A DNA stretch of 64,000 nucleotides from an uncultured Maricaulis sp. (lineage in GTDB: Bacteria; Pseudomonadota; Alphaproteobacteria; Caulobacterales; Maricaulaceae): the NCBI RefSeq assembly GCF_947259345.1, contig NZ_CAMYLS010000024.1, positions 37,410-101,409 of the forward strand. The letters are read 5' to 3'. Below the pieces are notes generated by a model that saw nothing but the letters and a program-made list of their open reading frames with translations, was not told where the DNA came from and did not search any database. The position numbers and the translations under genes were made by a program. This document shows, piece by piece, positions 8,630 to 17,382 of this stretch. The first letter of the stretch is position 1. Each line of letters opens with the position of its first letter.

Positions 8630-10105
8630 TCAGGTCCGCTCCGGGTCCGGCAGACGGTTGCCATAGACGTCGAACCATTGCGCGCACTCGGCGGGCTGCT
8701 CGATGAGACGCTGCCCCGTGCTGTCAAACTCGTCCTCGGAGCGCACGACGGTTTGGCGGGCTCTGGCAATTGCCAGCTCGCAGGTCTCGATCCCGGTCAG
8801 GCGTTCCAGCTCCTCGGCAGCGCTCAGAATTCGGCGCTTCGAGCTGATGAATTCCAGCCAGCCCTGGGCGCCGGCGCGGGAATACTCCCAGTCCAGAGCC
8901 CGCAGGAAGGCCCGCTCGGCGCCATTGAGTTGATCGAGCTCCATCCGGGCATTGCCGATATAGGTCCAGATATCGCCCGGCCGCGACAAGCCGCCCCGAT
9001 TGAGGGCCTGGACGAAAACCGCGTCAGCCTCCTGAAAACTCCCGGCCTGATAGAGCGCCTCACCATAGGCCTCATAGTCCGGGCCGGCGCCCGATGTGGT
9101 GGCGACCCGTTCCAGTACGGGCAAGGCCCGCTCCCATTCGCGGGCATGACGCCAGAGATTGGCCAGCAATTGCAGATTCTCGGTCTCGGCATCGACCCGC
9201 CCGGCATTGAGCTCACGCTCAAGCATGACGGCCCCGCCATACGGGTAGTCGTAATAGGAGTAGTATTGGGCCAGACGCACCAATTCCTGGCTCGAATTGA
9301 GCATGCCGTTCAGATACATGATCCGGTTGACCTCAAAGGCGTCGGTCTCGCGTCCGACCTGCGCCAGCAAGGCGGCATAACTGGTCCAGTTGGCCTTCAC
9401 GGTCGGCCAGCGGGTCACCATCTGCTCCATCAGGCCGAGCTGTTCGGGCGTGCGCTCGAGCTGCTGGTAGTAGTAGAGCAGAAGGGAGAAATGCTCGCGC
9501 GTCGCGCCACCGTCTGCCTCGGCCATCGTGAAGGCCGTGCGGGCATAGGGCAGGCCGCCGCTGTGATCGTCGAGACGGCCATGGGCCTGGGCCAGGCGCA
9601 TCGCCAGGTCCACGCTCAGCGGGACACCACGATCGATCGCCGCCTCGATGAGATTGATGCCGCCACGATAGTCCTCGGCCGCCATCAGCAATTGTCCGGT
9701 ATTGATCCGCAAAGCATTGGCATCCTCCTCCGGCAGTACCGCCAGCTCGATCACCGCCCGCCAGTCGCGGATCGCCGCATCAAGACGATCCAGCTCGTAG
9801 AGGGCGCGTCCGCGCTGACGCAGGAGGATGGCCCGCTCATAGGGCGACAGCGCGCGCTCATTGATCAGGCGTGTATAACCGGCCTCGACCTCGGACCAGG
9901 CGCCGCCCGCTTCCAGCTCCAGCAATTCCAGCAAACGCTCTCCGATCGCCGGTGAAATCGTGCCTTCGGATCGATCTGGGGCTTGCGCGGCCCGGGCTGG
10001 CGGAGCGGTCGCCAGCCCGGCGGCAAGGGCCAGGCTGAATGCCAGGGCAGCAAGGGCTACGAGGCGGCGACCGGCGGTACCCACCGGATGGATGATCCTG
10101 TCCAT
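8630..10105 (-). CDS. Secreted TPR-repeat protein (TonB-associated, second copy)
   Basis: 491 residues with an N-terminal hydrophobic signal ending near AAQA (residue 40), followed by helical tetratricopeptide-like repeats over nearly the whole length (for example YERAILLRQRGRALYELDRL around residue 95). It is a clear paralogue of the protein at 10320-11855: shared blocks include MLNSSQELVRLAQYYSYY / MLTESREVVALAQYYSFY and GGLSRPGDIWT / GGLDRPGDAWT. In vibrios a TPR protein is encoded with the TonB2 system and assists it; the same role is inferred here. It sits upstream of the second TonB gene on the same strand. Confidence 0.85.
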   Translation of the reverse strand: MDRIIHPVGTAGRRLVALAALAFSLALAAGLATAPPARAAQAPDRSEGTISPAIGERLLELLELEAGGAWSEVEAGYTRLINERALSPYERAILLRQRGRALYELDRLDAAIRDWRAVIELAVLPEEDANALRINTGQLLMAAEDYRGGINLIEAAIDRGVPLSVDLAMRLAQAHGRLDDHSGGLPYARTAFTMAEADGGATREHFSLLLYYYQQLERTPEQLGLMEQMVTRWPTVKANWTSYAALLAQVGRETDAFEVNRIMYLNGMLNSSQELVRLAQYYSYYDYPYGGAVMLERELNAGRVDAETENLQLLANLWRHAREWERALPVLERVATTSGAGPDYEAYGEALYQAGSFQEADAVFVQALNRGGLSRPGDIWTYIGNARMELDQLNGAERAFLRALDWEYSRAGAQGWLEFISSKRRILSAAEELERLTGIETCELAIARARQTVVRSEDEFDSTGQRLIEQPAECAQWFDVYGNRLPDPERT

Positions 10106-10259
10106 GATAGTCTCCCCAAATCATGACGCGAACTCCCCAGCCCGGCATTACCGTCATGTAATGAAAGCATCGGCGGCCAAGACGGCGGGAATGTGGCGAT
10201 TTGAGGTTGTCTTTGGGGCGAATCCGACCCCTACGAGCACAGAAATCCTGCCCAGCAAC

Positions 10260-10292
10260 GAAAAACGCCCCGGCTGAACCAGCCGGGGCGTT
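10260..10292 (-). terminator. Terminator of the TonB operon
   Basis: On the minus strand the stem ACGCCCCGGCT / AGCCGGGGCGT with a five-base loop is followed by a run of T (GTTTTTCG). It lies 28 bases after the stop of the TPR gene at 10320, marking the end of the long operon and separating it from the second TPR-TonB pair. Confidence 0.9.
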
Positions 10293-10319
10293 AATCTGTG
10301 TCACAGTCGAAGTCGGCGA

Positions 10320-11855
10320 TCAGCCGGCGTCGGCGCCGTTCTCCGCGGCCTCGGCCTCGGCAACTGCACTGCGCTCTTCACCATACTGGTTGTAGAGATC
10401 AGAGCAGCGATCCGGAACCTCGATCACGATCCGGCCGGTGTCATCGATATCACCCAGCAGTGTGCCGGTTTCGACCAGGTCACCGACCAGGAAACGGCAC
10501 TCGTCCTGACGGACGCGCTCACGGATCTGGACCCGCTCGCGAGCCGCCCGCTGACGGTTGGTGAGGAAGGTCACCCAGCCATTGGCCGTCTGGCGCGAAT
10601 AGGGATAGCGCGCGCCTTCGCGGAAGGCGGCGATCGCCGATTCTTCGCGGCCCAGCTCGGCCCGGACATTGCCCAGCAACGTCCACGCATCACCCGGGCG
10701 GTCGAGGCCGCCACGGTTCAGCGCTTCTGTGAAGGCCGCCTCGGCTTCATCAAGTTCACGGCGCTGGAACAGGGCTTCCGCCAGTTTCAGATAGTCATCG
10801 CCATCACCCGACAATTGCGCCAGCTGACGCAGGACTGGCGTGGCCCGTTCCCACTCGCGCGACTGGCGCCACATATTGGCCAGAAGGTTGAGATTGTTCC
10901 GGGTCCGCTCGACGGTACCGGCGTTGAGCTCTCGCTCCAGAACGACAGCGCCGCGATAGGGGTATTCATAGAAGGAATAATACTGGGCCAGCGCCACCAC
11001 TTCACGGCTCTCGGTGAGCATGCCGTTGATGTACATGATCTTGTTGGCTTCAAACGCATCCTGCTCGCGGCCGGTCTGGGCCAGGAGGGACGCGTAGGAG
11101 CGCCAGTTATTCTTCTCGGTCGGCCAGCGCTGAACCATCTCTTCGATGATACGGAACTGATCCGGAACCCGCTCCAGCTGCTGATAGAAGAAGAGCATGA
11201 GCGAGTAGTCACCGCGCACGCGTTCACCCGCCGGTTGGGCGTTCCAGAACCGCTCGGCCCAGACGACACCGTCACGATAGCGCTCGGCCTGGGCATAGGC
11301 CTGGGCGAGCATCCGCATGACGCGCGGGTTGAGCGCATCGACGCCCAGCTGGGCGACCGCGGCTTCCAACGACTGGATGCCCTGGGCATATTGACCTTCA
11401 GCGATATAAAGCTGGCCAATATTGATCCGCAGATCGGAAATTTCCTGGGGCAGCATCGCGCCGGTATTGATCGCGGCTTCCCAGTCCTGGATGGCGCGGG
11501 ACACCTGATCCTGCTCGTAATAGGCCCGACCCCGCATCTGCAGCGAGATCATGCGCTCATAGGGGTTGATACTGTCATTACCGAGCGCGCGGTTCAGCGC
11601 CGTGATGGATTCCGCGAACTGGTCATTGGCCTGGAATTCCTGGGCTTCCAGCACGATCTGACCGATAGCCGCCGAGAAAACCCGCTCAGCCTGGTTCTGC
11701 TCGGAGTCTTCCTGGTTGTTGTTCCGCCGGCGCTGCGCATCGGCGTCGGACAGCGTTACCCCGACCATGGAGACGGCGAGGGCAAGGGTCGCGACAGAGC
11801 GCAACAGGCCCGAGGTATCGAAACCGTTGAAACGGATCATCGATGGCTCCTTCAT
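10320..11855 (-). CDS. Secreted TPR-repeat protein (TonB-associated, first copy)
   Basis: 511 residues with an N-terminal signal peptide (cleavage after SDA or ADAQ, around residue 40), then a Gln/Asn/Arg-rich stretch (QRRRNNNQEDSEQNQAE) and multiple TPR-like helical repeats. It follows tonB at the end of the operon, the position held by the TPR protein in the Vibrio TonB2/TtpC cluster. A 125-base gap to tonB could hold an extra promoter, but none is obvious. Its paralogue is immediately downstream at 8630-10105 behind a terminator. Role as a periplasmic scaffold for the TonB complex is inference from synteny. Confidence 0.86.
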   Translation of the reverse strand: MKEPSMIRFNGFDTSGLLRSVATLALAVSMVGVTLSDADAQRRRNNNQEDSEQNQAERVFSAAIGQIVLEAQEFQANDQFAESITALNRALGNDSINPYERMISLQMRGRAYYEQDQVSRAIQDWEAAINTGAMLPQEISDLRINIGQLYIAEGQYAQGIQSLEAAVAQLGVDALNPRVMRMLAQAYAQAERYRDGVVWAERFWNAQPAGERVRGDYSLMLFFYQQLERVPDQFRIIEEMVQRWPTEKNNWRSYASLLAQTGREQDAFEANKIMYINGMLTESREVVALAQYYSFYEYPYRGAVVLERELNAGTVERTRNNLNLLANMWRQSREWERATPVLRQLAQLSGDGDDYLKLAEALFQRRELDEAEAAFTEALNRGGLDRPGDAWTLLGNVRAELGREESAIAAFREGARYPYSRQTANGWVTFLTNRQRAARERVQIRERVRQDECRFLVGDLVETGTLLGDIDDTGRIVIEVPDRCSDLYNQYGEERSAVAEAEAAENGADAG

Positions 11856-11980
11856 ACCGACCCCACTCCCCGGGCCGGCTTTCCAAAAACTATCGGGATG
11901 CGAACCGGGCTGGTCCTTGAGTCATCCCGGACAGCTAGTGTCGGCGCGGCCGGCCAAGGAGGCCCGCCGCGCCATTGCCA

Positions 11981-12598
11981 CTAGTCAGCCAAACGGAAGT
12001 CAAAGCGGGTCTCAACGCCACGGCGGGCGACGGGAACACCATCTTCGACCTTCGGGTTATAGCGCCAACGCTCGACAGCCCGGATCGATGCGCGCTCGAA
12101 GAAGGAGCTGTCGCAACGATAGATGTCGATATTGGTCGGCGTGCCATCAGGTGTCACGTCAAAGCGAACCCAGCAGCTACCCTCGATCCCGCGCTCAGCC
12201 GCGCGAAGCGGATATTGCGGCTCGATCCGGACCAGCGGCTGCGCGTCACGGTCAGAGACCGAGAAGCTGATGCTGTCCGAATTGAGCTGCGGCGCCTCGA
12301 AGTCCGGGATATTGCCCATGACTGTGGCAAGGCCCTCGGACGGCTGCTCCGCACGTTGCCGCTCGATCTGAGGCGGCGGGGGCGGAGGATCGACCTGCTG
12401 AACGTCATCGATCGTGGTGTCGCGGCGACGGGCTTCCACCTCGGCCACTTCATCATTGATCGTGAACTGACGATCTTCGACATCGTCTTCCTGCACCACC
12501 TGATCAACCGAGATCAGGCGTTGCATGAGCACAAACAGGAAGACCGTGATGATCGCCGCAACCGGGACACCGATAACGAGACGAATGAAATTACCCAT
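11981..12598 (-). CDS. TonB family energy transducer (main operon)
   Basis: 205 residues: an N-terminal membrane helix (about 8-25), a Pro-rich segment with PPPPPP near residue 75 and a C-terminal TonB domain (RIEPQYPLRAAERGIEGSCW, then WRYNPKVEDG). It is short for a TonB and has the compact periplasmic spacer seen in TonB2-type proteins. TonB carries energy from the ExbB/ExbD motor to TonB-dependent receptors. It lies 14 bases after exbD in the operon, consistent with co-expression. Its paralogue is at 7791-8408. Confidence 0.93.
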   Translation of the reverse strand: MGNFIRLVIGVPVAAIITVFLFVLMQRLISVDQVVQEDDVEDRQFTINDEVAEVEARRRDTTIDDVQQVDPPPPPPQIERQRAEQPSEGLATVMGNIPDFEAPQLNSDSISFSVSDRDAQPLVRIEPQYPLRAAERGIEGSCWVRFDVTPDGTPTNIDIYRCDSSFFERASIRAVERWRYNPKVEDGVPVARRGVETRFDFRLAD

Positions 12599-12612
12599 TT
12601 TCTTTCCTCTCG

Positions 12613-13014
12613 CTACTGCAATGTCGAAATCTTCACTTCGACGTCCATCTCCGACAGGAGCTCCTGGACATCGAGGATCAGACCGATATTGGCACCTTCA
12701 TCACCCTGGATCATGGCACGACCCTTGGGATTCTCTTGCAGCAACTGCTCGATCACCCCGCGGAGTTCGTTCATCTCATAGACCCGACGATTGACCCAGA
12801 CCTCGTTCTCGGCCGTCACGGCCACGAGCATGGACGGGTTCTCGTCATCTTCTGTCACGGCGTCAGGGCGGACAGTGTCCACACCCGGCTCCTTGATGAA
12901 GACGGAGGTCACGATGAAGAAGATCAGGAGGATGAAAACGACGTCCAGCATGGGCGTCATGTTCAGCTCGACTTCTTCCTCATCGGTATTCACGCGGCTT
13001 GCACGTCTAGCCAT
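12613..13014 (-). CDS. exbD: ExbD/TolR family biopolymer transport protein
   Basis: 133 residues with the ExbD signature: a basic N-terminus, then NMTPMLDVVFILLIFFIVTS around residues 19-38 containing the membrane-embedded Asp (LDVVFILL) that carries protons, followed by a periplasmic domain. ExbD works with ExbB to harvest proton-motive force. The gene is one of two adjacent exbD paralogues and lies 11 bases after the other. The second copy may form a heteromer or serve a different partner; sequence alone does not decide. Confidence 0.95.
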   Translation of the reverse strand: MARRASRVNTDEEEVELNMTPMLDVVFILLIFFIVTSVFIKEPGVDTVRPDAVTEDDENPSMLVAVTAENEVWVNRRVYEMNELRGVIEQLLQENPKGRAMIQGDEGANIGLILDVQELLSEMDVEVKISTLQ

Positions 13015-13025
13015 GTATACCTCCC

Positions 13026-13433
13026 CTATCCGTCGGTCTGACGCTGGATTGAAACCGGCACGCCATTGGCGCCCATTTCATCCCAGATCTGAACGATGAT
13101 GCCGTGCTCGGCTTCGTCGTAGACCTCGAGAAGGACCGCAGAGTTCGGCTCTTCCGCCCGGAAGCGGTTGACGGCCGAAAGCACGCGGTCGACATCGGTC
13201 CGCACCTGGTTGACGAAGATCTCATTGTCTCCATCAACCTGGATGACGATCGGCGGCGCCGCATCCGGCGGCGGCGGCGTGTCATTGTCGGGTGGCGGAC
13301 GCATGTCGATGCCTTCTTCCGACAGGAAGGTGGCGGTGACGATGAAGAAGATGAGCAGGATGAACACGATGTCGAGCATCGGCGTCATGTTCACTTCGGC
13401 CTGATCATCCTTGTGTTGCTGGCGACGTCTCAT
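13026..13433 (-). CDS. exbD: ExbD/TolR family biopolymer transport protein (second adjacent copy)
   Basis: 135 residues. The N-terminus is basic and hydrophilic (MRRRQQHKDDQAE), followed by NMTPMLDIVFILLIFFIVTA with the conserved membrane Asp, then a periplasmic domain starting with a Pro-rich stretch (PPPDNDTPPPPDAAPP). That linker is not in the neighbouring ExbD, so the two copies are diverged rather than a recent duplication. The start ATG overlaps the upstream ExbB stop by four bases (ATGA), so translation is probably coupled. Confidence 0.95.
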   Translation of the reverse strand: MRRRQQHKDDQAEVNMTPMLDIVFILLIFFIVTATFLSEEGIDMRPPPDNDTPPPPDAAPPIVIQVDGDNEIFVNQVRTDVDRVLSAVNRFRAEEPNSAVLLEVYDEAEHGIIVQIWDEMGANGVPVSIQRQTDG

Positions 13434-13966
13434 GACACGGCTCCTTCACCGATCTCGAGCTCGTCGGCCAGCTTCGACACGCGACGCTTGGCGAGGAGTT
13501 CGATCTGGGTGGCGAAGATGAGCCCCGAAAGGGACGCAACCATGCCAGCCATGGTGGGAATCGTGGCGCGCGATACACCGGCCGACATGGCCTGGGCATC
13601 GGACGAGCCGGAGATTGCCATGACGTCGAAAACCGAGACCATGCCGGTCACTGTTCCCAACAGTCCGAAGAGCGGCGCGACAGCGACGAGGGTTTTCACC
13701 AGCTCGACATTCTGATCGCAACGCGATTTGACCTCCGAGATGAGTTGGTCGCGGATGGCGTGGGCATACCAGCTATTCCGGTCTGCCCGCGCATTCCACT
13801 CCCTCTTCGCCGACTTCGCCATGGCGTCATGCGCCATGTAGAAGTAGGCGAAGCGCTCGAGGATAAAGGCCCACATCACAAATGTTGTTGCCATGATGAC
13901 AACCAGGACGGGGCCCCCGCGCTCGAGGAACTCCTGAAGGCCGGTTTGTACGGCCTGGAAATCCAT
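13430..13966 (-). CDS. exbB: MotA/TolQ/ExbB proton channel family protein
   Basis: 178 residues with three membrane helices: one near the N-terminus (about 20-38) and two in the conserved channel region (LVAVAPLFGLLGTVTGMVSV and ATIPTMAGMVASLSGLIFA). It is the pentameric stator partner of ExbD. Its short N-terminus and size match ExbB2 of the TtpC-type systems, in which a small ExbB works beside a large ExbB-like TtpC. It lies 14 bases after the large paralogue and overlaps exbD by four bases. Confidence 0.94.
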   Translation of the reverse strand: MDFQAVQTGLQEFLERGGPVLVVIMATTFVMWAFILERFAYFYMAHDAMAKSAKREWNARADRNSWYAHAIRDQLISEVKSRCDQNVELVKTLVAVAPLFGLLGTVTGMVSVFDVMAISGSSDAQAMSAGVSRATIPTMAGMVASLSGLIFATQIELLAKRRVSKLADELEIGEGAVS

Positions 13967-13980
13967 AACGCTTCCTCCGG

Positions 13981-15369
13981 TTAGCCTTGTGCGCGTTCTT
14001 CAGCGTGGCGAGCGATCATGCCGGCCGCCTGCTCTTCGAGCACCTGCTGAACGCCGCGCGCGAAGCTTTGCGCGAAGCTGTGGATGAACAGAAGCGGGAT
14101 GGCCGCAACCAGACCCAGAACCGTGGTCATCAGGGCTTCGGAGATACCACCAGCCATGATGCGCGGGTCACCCGTACCGAACAGGGTGATCTGGGTGAAG
14201 GTCTTGATCATACCGGTGACGGTACCCAGAAGACCCAGCAGCGGTGCGATACCGGCGGCGAGCTTCAGGAAGTTGAGACCGAATTCGAGCTTCGGCGTCT
14301 CTTGCAGGATGGCCTCATCCAGCTTGAGTTCCATCGTCTCGACGTCTTTGTCCTTGGCGGCCTCATAAGCCAGCATGACACGACCCAGCGGGTTGCCCTT
14401 GGAACCGGAAGACTTGCGCTTCTGGCCACCGACAGCCGCCTGCGTCATCAGCAGCGAGACCATGCGGAAGATACCGAAGAGGGCGGAGATGGCGAGCAGG
14501 CCGATGATGACCTTACCAACCGCACCACCTTGCTCGATACGCTCTTCCAGGTCCGGGACGTCCTTGTAGATGTCCAGGAGCGGGCCGCGGGACGGGTCAA
14601 CAACACCCATCACGACTTCACCCGGATCCGCGTTGAACAGGGTCGAGGCCGCGCCGACGAAGTTTGCCGGCGGCTGAGCCGGCAGGTCGGTCAGGCTGTA
14701 GGCGCCCGTATTCTCGCTCTCACCCCAGAGGGCGAAACGCTGGTTGTTGTTGTAATTGGTAAAGGCAACAAACGGACCGACGCGCGTGGTTGCAACGGCA
14801 GAGCCGTCGCCGATACCGGTGACGCGGGTGTTGTAGGTGACGACCTGCTGCTGCTGGATCATCTCTTCAATCACGCGACGCGGGATGAAGTCGAGTTCCG
14901 CACGGGTCGGCAGGGTCCGGCTGTTGGACAGCGTTTCCAGCGCGTCGGCACGGCCCGGGAACTGGGACGAGATGACGGACTGGTTGATGATGGCAGCGAA
15001 TTCGCCGGCGGCCTGACGCGCGGCACCGAACAGCTCACCAAACGCACCCTGACGCTGGCGCAGTTCGGCATCGAGTTCGTCGATGCGGACCTGATTGGCT
15101 TCAAACTCGGCCGACAGGTTGGTCGCCTGACGCTCGAGGGCTGCCAGCTCGTTGCGGGCCTGCGTGAGTTGGGCCTGCTGCTGGTTGGTGGATTGCTGGA
15201 ATTCGCGCAGGCGAGCGGCATTTTCAGCGCTGGCCTCACGGGCGTCGGAACGCACGCGGTTGAGGAGTTCATTCAGGGAACCGGCCGGCTCGGTCTGAGC
15301 CGCGACACCGGCGGTAAGCGCCACGCCAAGCGAAACGGCGGCGGCGAGCATCTTCATTGTGGTCTTCAT
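13981..15369 (-). CDS. ttpC: TtpC-like large MotA/TolQ/ExbB family protein
   Basis: 462 residues: a signal peptide (cleavage near AGVAAQ), a periplasmic coiled coil (residues about 30-130, rich in Gln, Glu and Ala, with LTQARNELAALERQATNLSA), a beta-rich periplasmic section to about residue 290, and three C-terminal membrane helices ending in the ExbB channel motif (AAGIAPLLGLLGTVTGMIKT). This architecture is that of TtpC from vibrio TonB2 systems, where the protein is needed for TonB2 energy transduction. The order DUF3450-TtpC-ExbB-ExbD-TonB-TPR matches that cluster. Confidence 0.92.
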   Translation of the reverse strand: MKTTMKMLAAAVSLGVALTAGVAAQTEPAGSLNELLNRVRSDAREASAENAARLREFQQSTNQQQAQLTQARNELAALERQATNLSAEFEANQVRIDELDAELRQRQGAFGELFGAARQAAGEFAAIINQSVISSQFPGRADALETLSNSRTLPTRAELDFIPRRVIEEMIQQQQVVTYNTRVTGIGDGSAVATTRVGPFVAFTNYNNNQRFALWGESENTGAYSLTDLPAQPPANFVGAASTLFNADPGEVVMGVVDPSRGPLLDIYKDVPDLEERIEQGGAVGKVIIGLLAISALFGIFRMVSLLMTQAAVGGQKRKSSGSKGNPLGRVMLAYEAAKDKDVETMELKLDEAILQETPKLEFGLNFLKLAAGIAPLLGLLGTVTGMIKTFTQITLFGTGDPRIMAGGISEALMTTVLGLVAAIPLLFIHSFAQSFARGVQQVLEEQAAGMIARHAEERAQG

Positions 15370-15393
15370 AACTTAACTCTCCGTTCCAAGCCG

Positions 15394-16176
15394 TTACTGG
15401 GCGACCGTCGGGCCAGGCAGCGGGACCAGGAAGACAGACGGTGTCGTCACTTCCTGGGCGATGCGAATGGCGCGGGTCACATTGGCTTCATAGCTGCCCG
15501 GCAGGGCTTCCCAGTCGCTCGATCCATTGTGGAAGATCGTCATGCGACCATCAGGGTACTGGCGGATCATGGCGACCCGACCAACCTGCAGCACGGTGAC
15601 ATTGACCGGAATGCCGTCTTCGAGAACTTCCTCGTCATACGAGTTGATACCGCGGCCATAGGAGGCTTCGATGTCGTAGGCGTTGAGGATGACGCGATAG
15701 CGTTCCGCCGGAGAGATGCTCGGATCGTCGATCAGCTCGTAGAGACGCTCGATGCGGGCCAGTCGGCCGGCTTCGCCTTCCAGGCGGAAGGGCAGGTCGA
15801 GCGCCACGAACTCCTCGAGCAGCACAACCATTTCGCGCATCATCGGCGCGAGATCGCGCTCGATATTGTCAACGCGACCGATCTGCTGCTCCAGGGAGGC
15901 AATCTCGAATTCCTGCGAGCGCAGGAAGACCTGCTGCTGCTCCACAAAAAGGCGCTGCGACTCGATCTGCTCGAGCAGCGCACGGAATTCCAGCTCGATG
16001 TCTGTCCGCTGGTCATCCAGCCGATCAATCTGCGCCTGGGTCTGAGCCCCATTCGCCGTATTTCCCCGCGCGACTTCGAGCGTTTGGTTCAGCTGCGCTA
16101 CGGCGGCCCCCCCAAAGGCGCCCGCCGCCACAGTCGCCATAAGCGACGCGCGAACCAAATTCTTCAAGTTCACCAT
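15394..16176 (-). CDS. DUF3450 periplasmic protein, first gene of the TonB operon
   Basis: 260 residues from ATG 16176 (preceded by GAGGCGAGAA), starting MVNLKNLVRASLMATVAAG with a signal peptide cleaved near AVAQ. Residues about 30-115 form a predicted coiled coil (LDDQRTDIELEFRALLEQIE), the DUF3450 hallmark; an upstream in-frame start at 16230 gives an untypical leader and is rejected. DUF3450 genes are found next to ttpC in Vibrio TonB2 clusters. Function unproven; a structural periplasmic partner of TtpC is a reasonable inference because both have a coiled coil. Confidence 0.9.
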   Translation of the reverse strand: MVNLKNLVRASLMATVAAGAFGGAAVAQLNQTLEVARGNTANGAQTQAQIDRLDDQRTDIELEFRALLEQIESQRLFVEQQQVFLRSQEFEIASLEQQIGRVDNIERDLAPMMREMVVLLEEFVALDLPFRLEGEAGRLARIERLYELIDDPSISPAERYRVILNAYDIEASYGRGINSYDEEVLEDGIPVNVTVLQVGRVAMIRQYPDGRMTIFHNGSSDWEALPGSYEANVTRAIRIAQEVTTPSVFLVPLPGPTVAQ

Positions 16177-16810
16177 TTCTCGCCTCACAATGGTCAATGC
16201 GGGTTCGTCTGGAAAGACTCCCCGCCCCAATAAAACTTCGATGCAAAGCCAGCATAAACCTGCTGGCCTGGCCCCCTACCCTTGGTTCAAGCGGCCTTGC
16301 CAAGCCGCCGAAACAGCGACTTAGCGTCCCAAGTCTGCATGAGTGGTTACTGCAACTGCAGCCCACCCGGTCCGTGATGGTTGGCCCATCATCTCGTCGG
16401 CGCAGCCGCGCCACTTGAAAATCGCAAGAACGCTAACACCAGCGTTACACTACGATCAATACATCTTTGTGGCGGGAATGCGGCCCGAACTGCGCACAAT
16501 AAGGCGAGATTCGCCTGTCAGGATCACCCGCGCGCTGCAGTTCGCGTCAGGATAGCACAAGTTTCCGCATAAAGTTGCGTGCCCAAACCCGATGCGCACA
16601 CAAATCAGGACGCTTGGCACCTGCTCACAATTCGGTGATGCCGGCGTCAGGCGGGTCTGACCGCCCCTGCCGCGCGAGTCGCGCCATCGTGCGCGGAGAA
16701 CTGAACCGGAATCAGCGAAGCCATCACAACGCCATACGCGATCCAATGACCGGATCGGGCGCGATGTCCGGGCGCAATGCGGACGCGATCTGTGACGTGT
16801 TATGGAAAAA
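16177..16810. other. Long intergenic region with the TonB operon promoter region
   Basis: 634 bases between the DUF3450 start and tRNA-Gln. I find no convincing gene on either strand. It must contain the operon's promoter on the minus strand. The one palindrome I noted is AACGCT-AACACC-AGCGTT at 16429-16446, about 250 bases upstream of the gene, without evidence for a binding factor. No Fur-type AT-rich box was recognised. Confidence 0.4.
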
Positions 16811-16885
16811 TGGCTGGGGCGCCAGGATTCGAACCTGGGAATGCCGATACCAAAAACCGGTGCCTTACCACTTGGCGACGCCCCA
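16811..16885 (-). tRNA. tRNA-Gln (anticodon TTG)
   Basis: Read on the minus strand, TGGGGCG pairs with CGCCCCA to form the acceptor stem, with encoded CCA at 16811-16813. The D arm (GCCAAGTGGTAAGGC), the anticodon stem CCGGT/ATCGG with a loop TTTTGGT carrying TTG, and the T arm (CCAGGTTCGAATCCTGG) are all present. Confidence 0.97.
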
Positions 16886-17121
16886 ACCGTGGCCGTCAGT
16901 GACGACGGTGGGCGGTAATTACATAACCCTCCGAAGGGATGCAACGGCGCATTGCGGTTGATGGCAGTTCAAATGACAGAATCTACAGCCAAAGGTCGCC
17001 ATCCCCCGAAGAATACAGACGTTTCCGGAAACATCGGCCGCGACACTGCACGCGATCCCACAACGCTGCCTTTGCCGCGTTGCGTGCCGCAAGAGAGTTG
17101 GCTATAAGCCGCGCCTCGGTT

Positions 17122-17198
17122 CGGAGTATAGCTCAGCCTGGTAGAGCACCGTCTTCGGGAGGCGGGGGTCGCAAGTTCGAATCTTGCTACTCCGACCA
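17122..17198 (+). tRNA. tRNA-Pro (anticodon CGG)
   Basis: Starts CGGAGTA and ends TACTCCG-ACCA with encoded CCA. D arm GCTCAGCCTGGTAGAGC, anticodon stem CCGTC/GGCGG with loop TTCGGGA giving anticodon CGG, and T arm GCAAGTTCGAATCTTGC are all visible. Confidence 0.97.
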
Positions 17199-17382
17199 AT
17201 CACTTTCCCGCCTCATTGACATCCCTGTTGCCGCTGTCATGCCGGCCGCGCGCCCAGCGCGGGACAGTCCGACTGCGCGTCCCTCGACCCGATCGCCGCA
17301 AGACCCTACATAATGGTCCAAACAGGACTGCATCTTGCAGGGCCTGACGCACATCATGAAAGCGCGGGGCGAAAGGGCTCTT

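Noticed and set aside
13987..16233. A very long plus-strand frame (748 codons) opposite the TtpC and DUF3450 genes
   Set aside because: It runs antisense to well-supported genes with TonB-family motifs and has no homologous features or ribosome-binding site; GC-rich genomes give such frames routinely.
16429..16446. AACGCT-AACACC-AGCGTT palindrome upstream of the TonB operon
   Set aside because: Short arms and a 6-base spacer, 250 bases from the gene; chance occurrence cannot be excluded and no second copy was seen.
16969..17199. A 76-codon minus-strand frame over the tRNA-Pro gene
   Set aside because: The frame starts MVGVARFELATPASRRR, a well-known artefact of translating a tRNA; the tRNA itself is complete.
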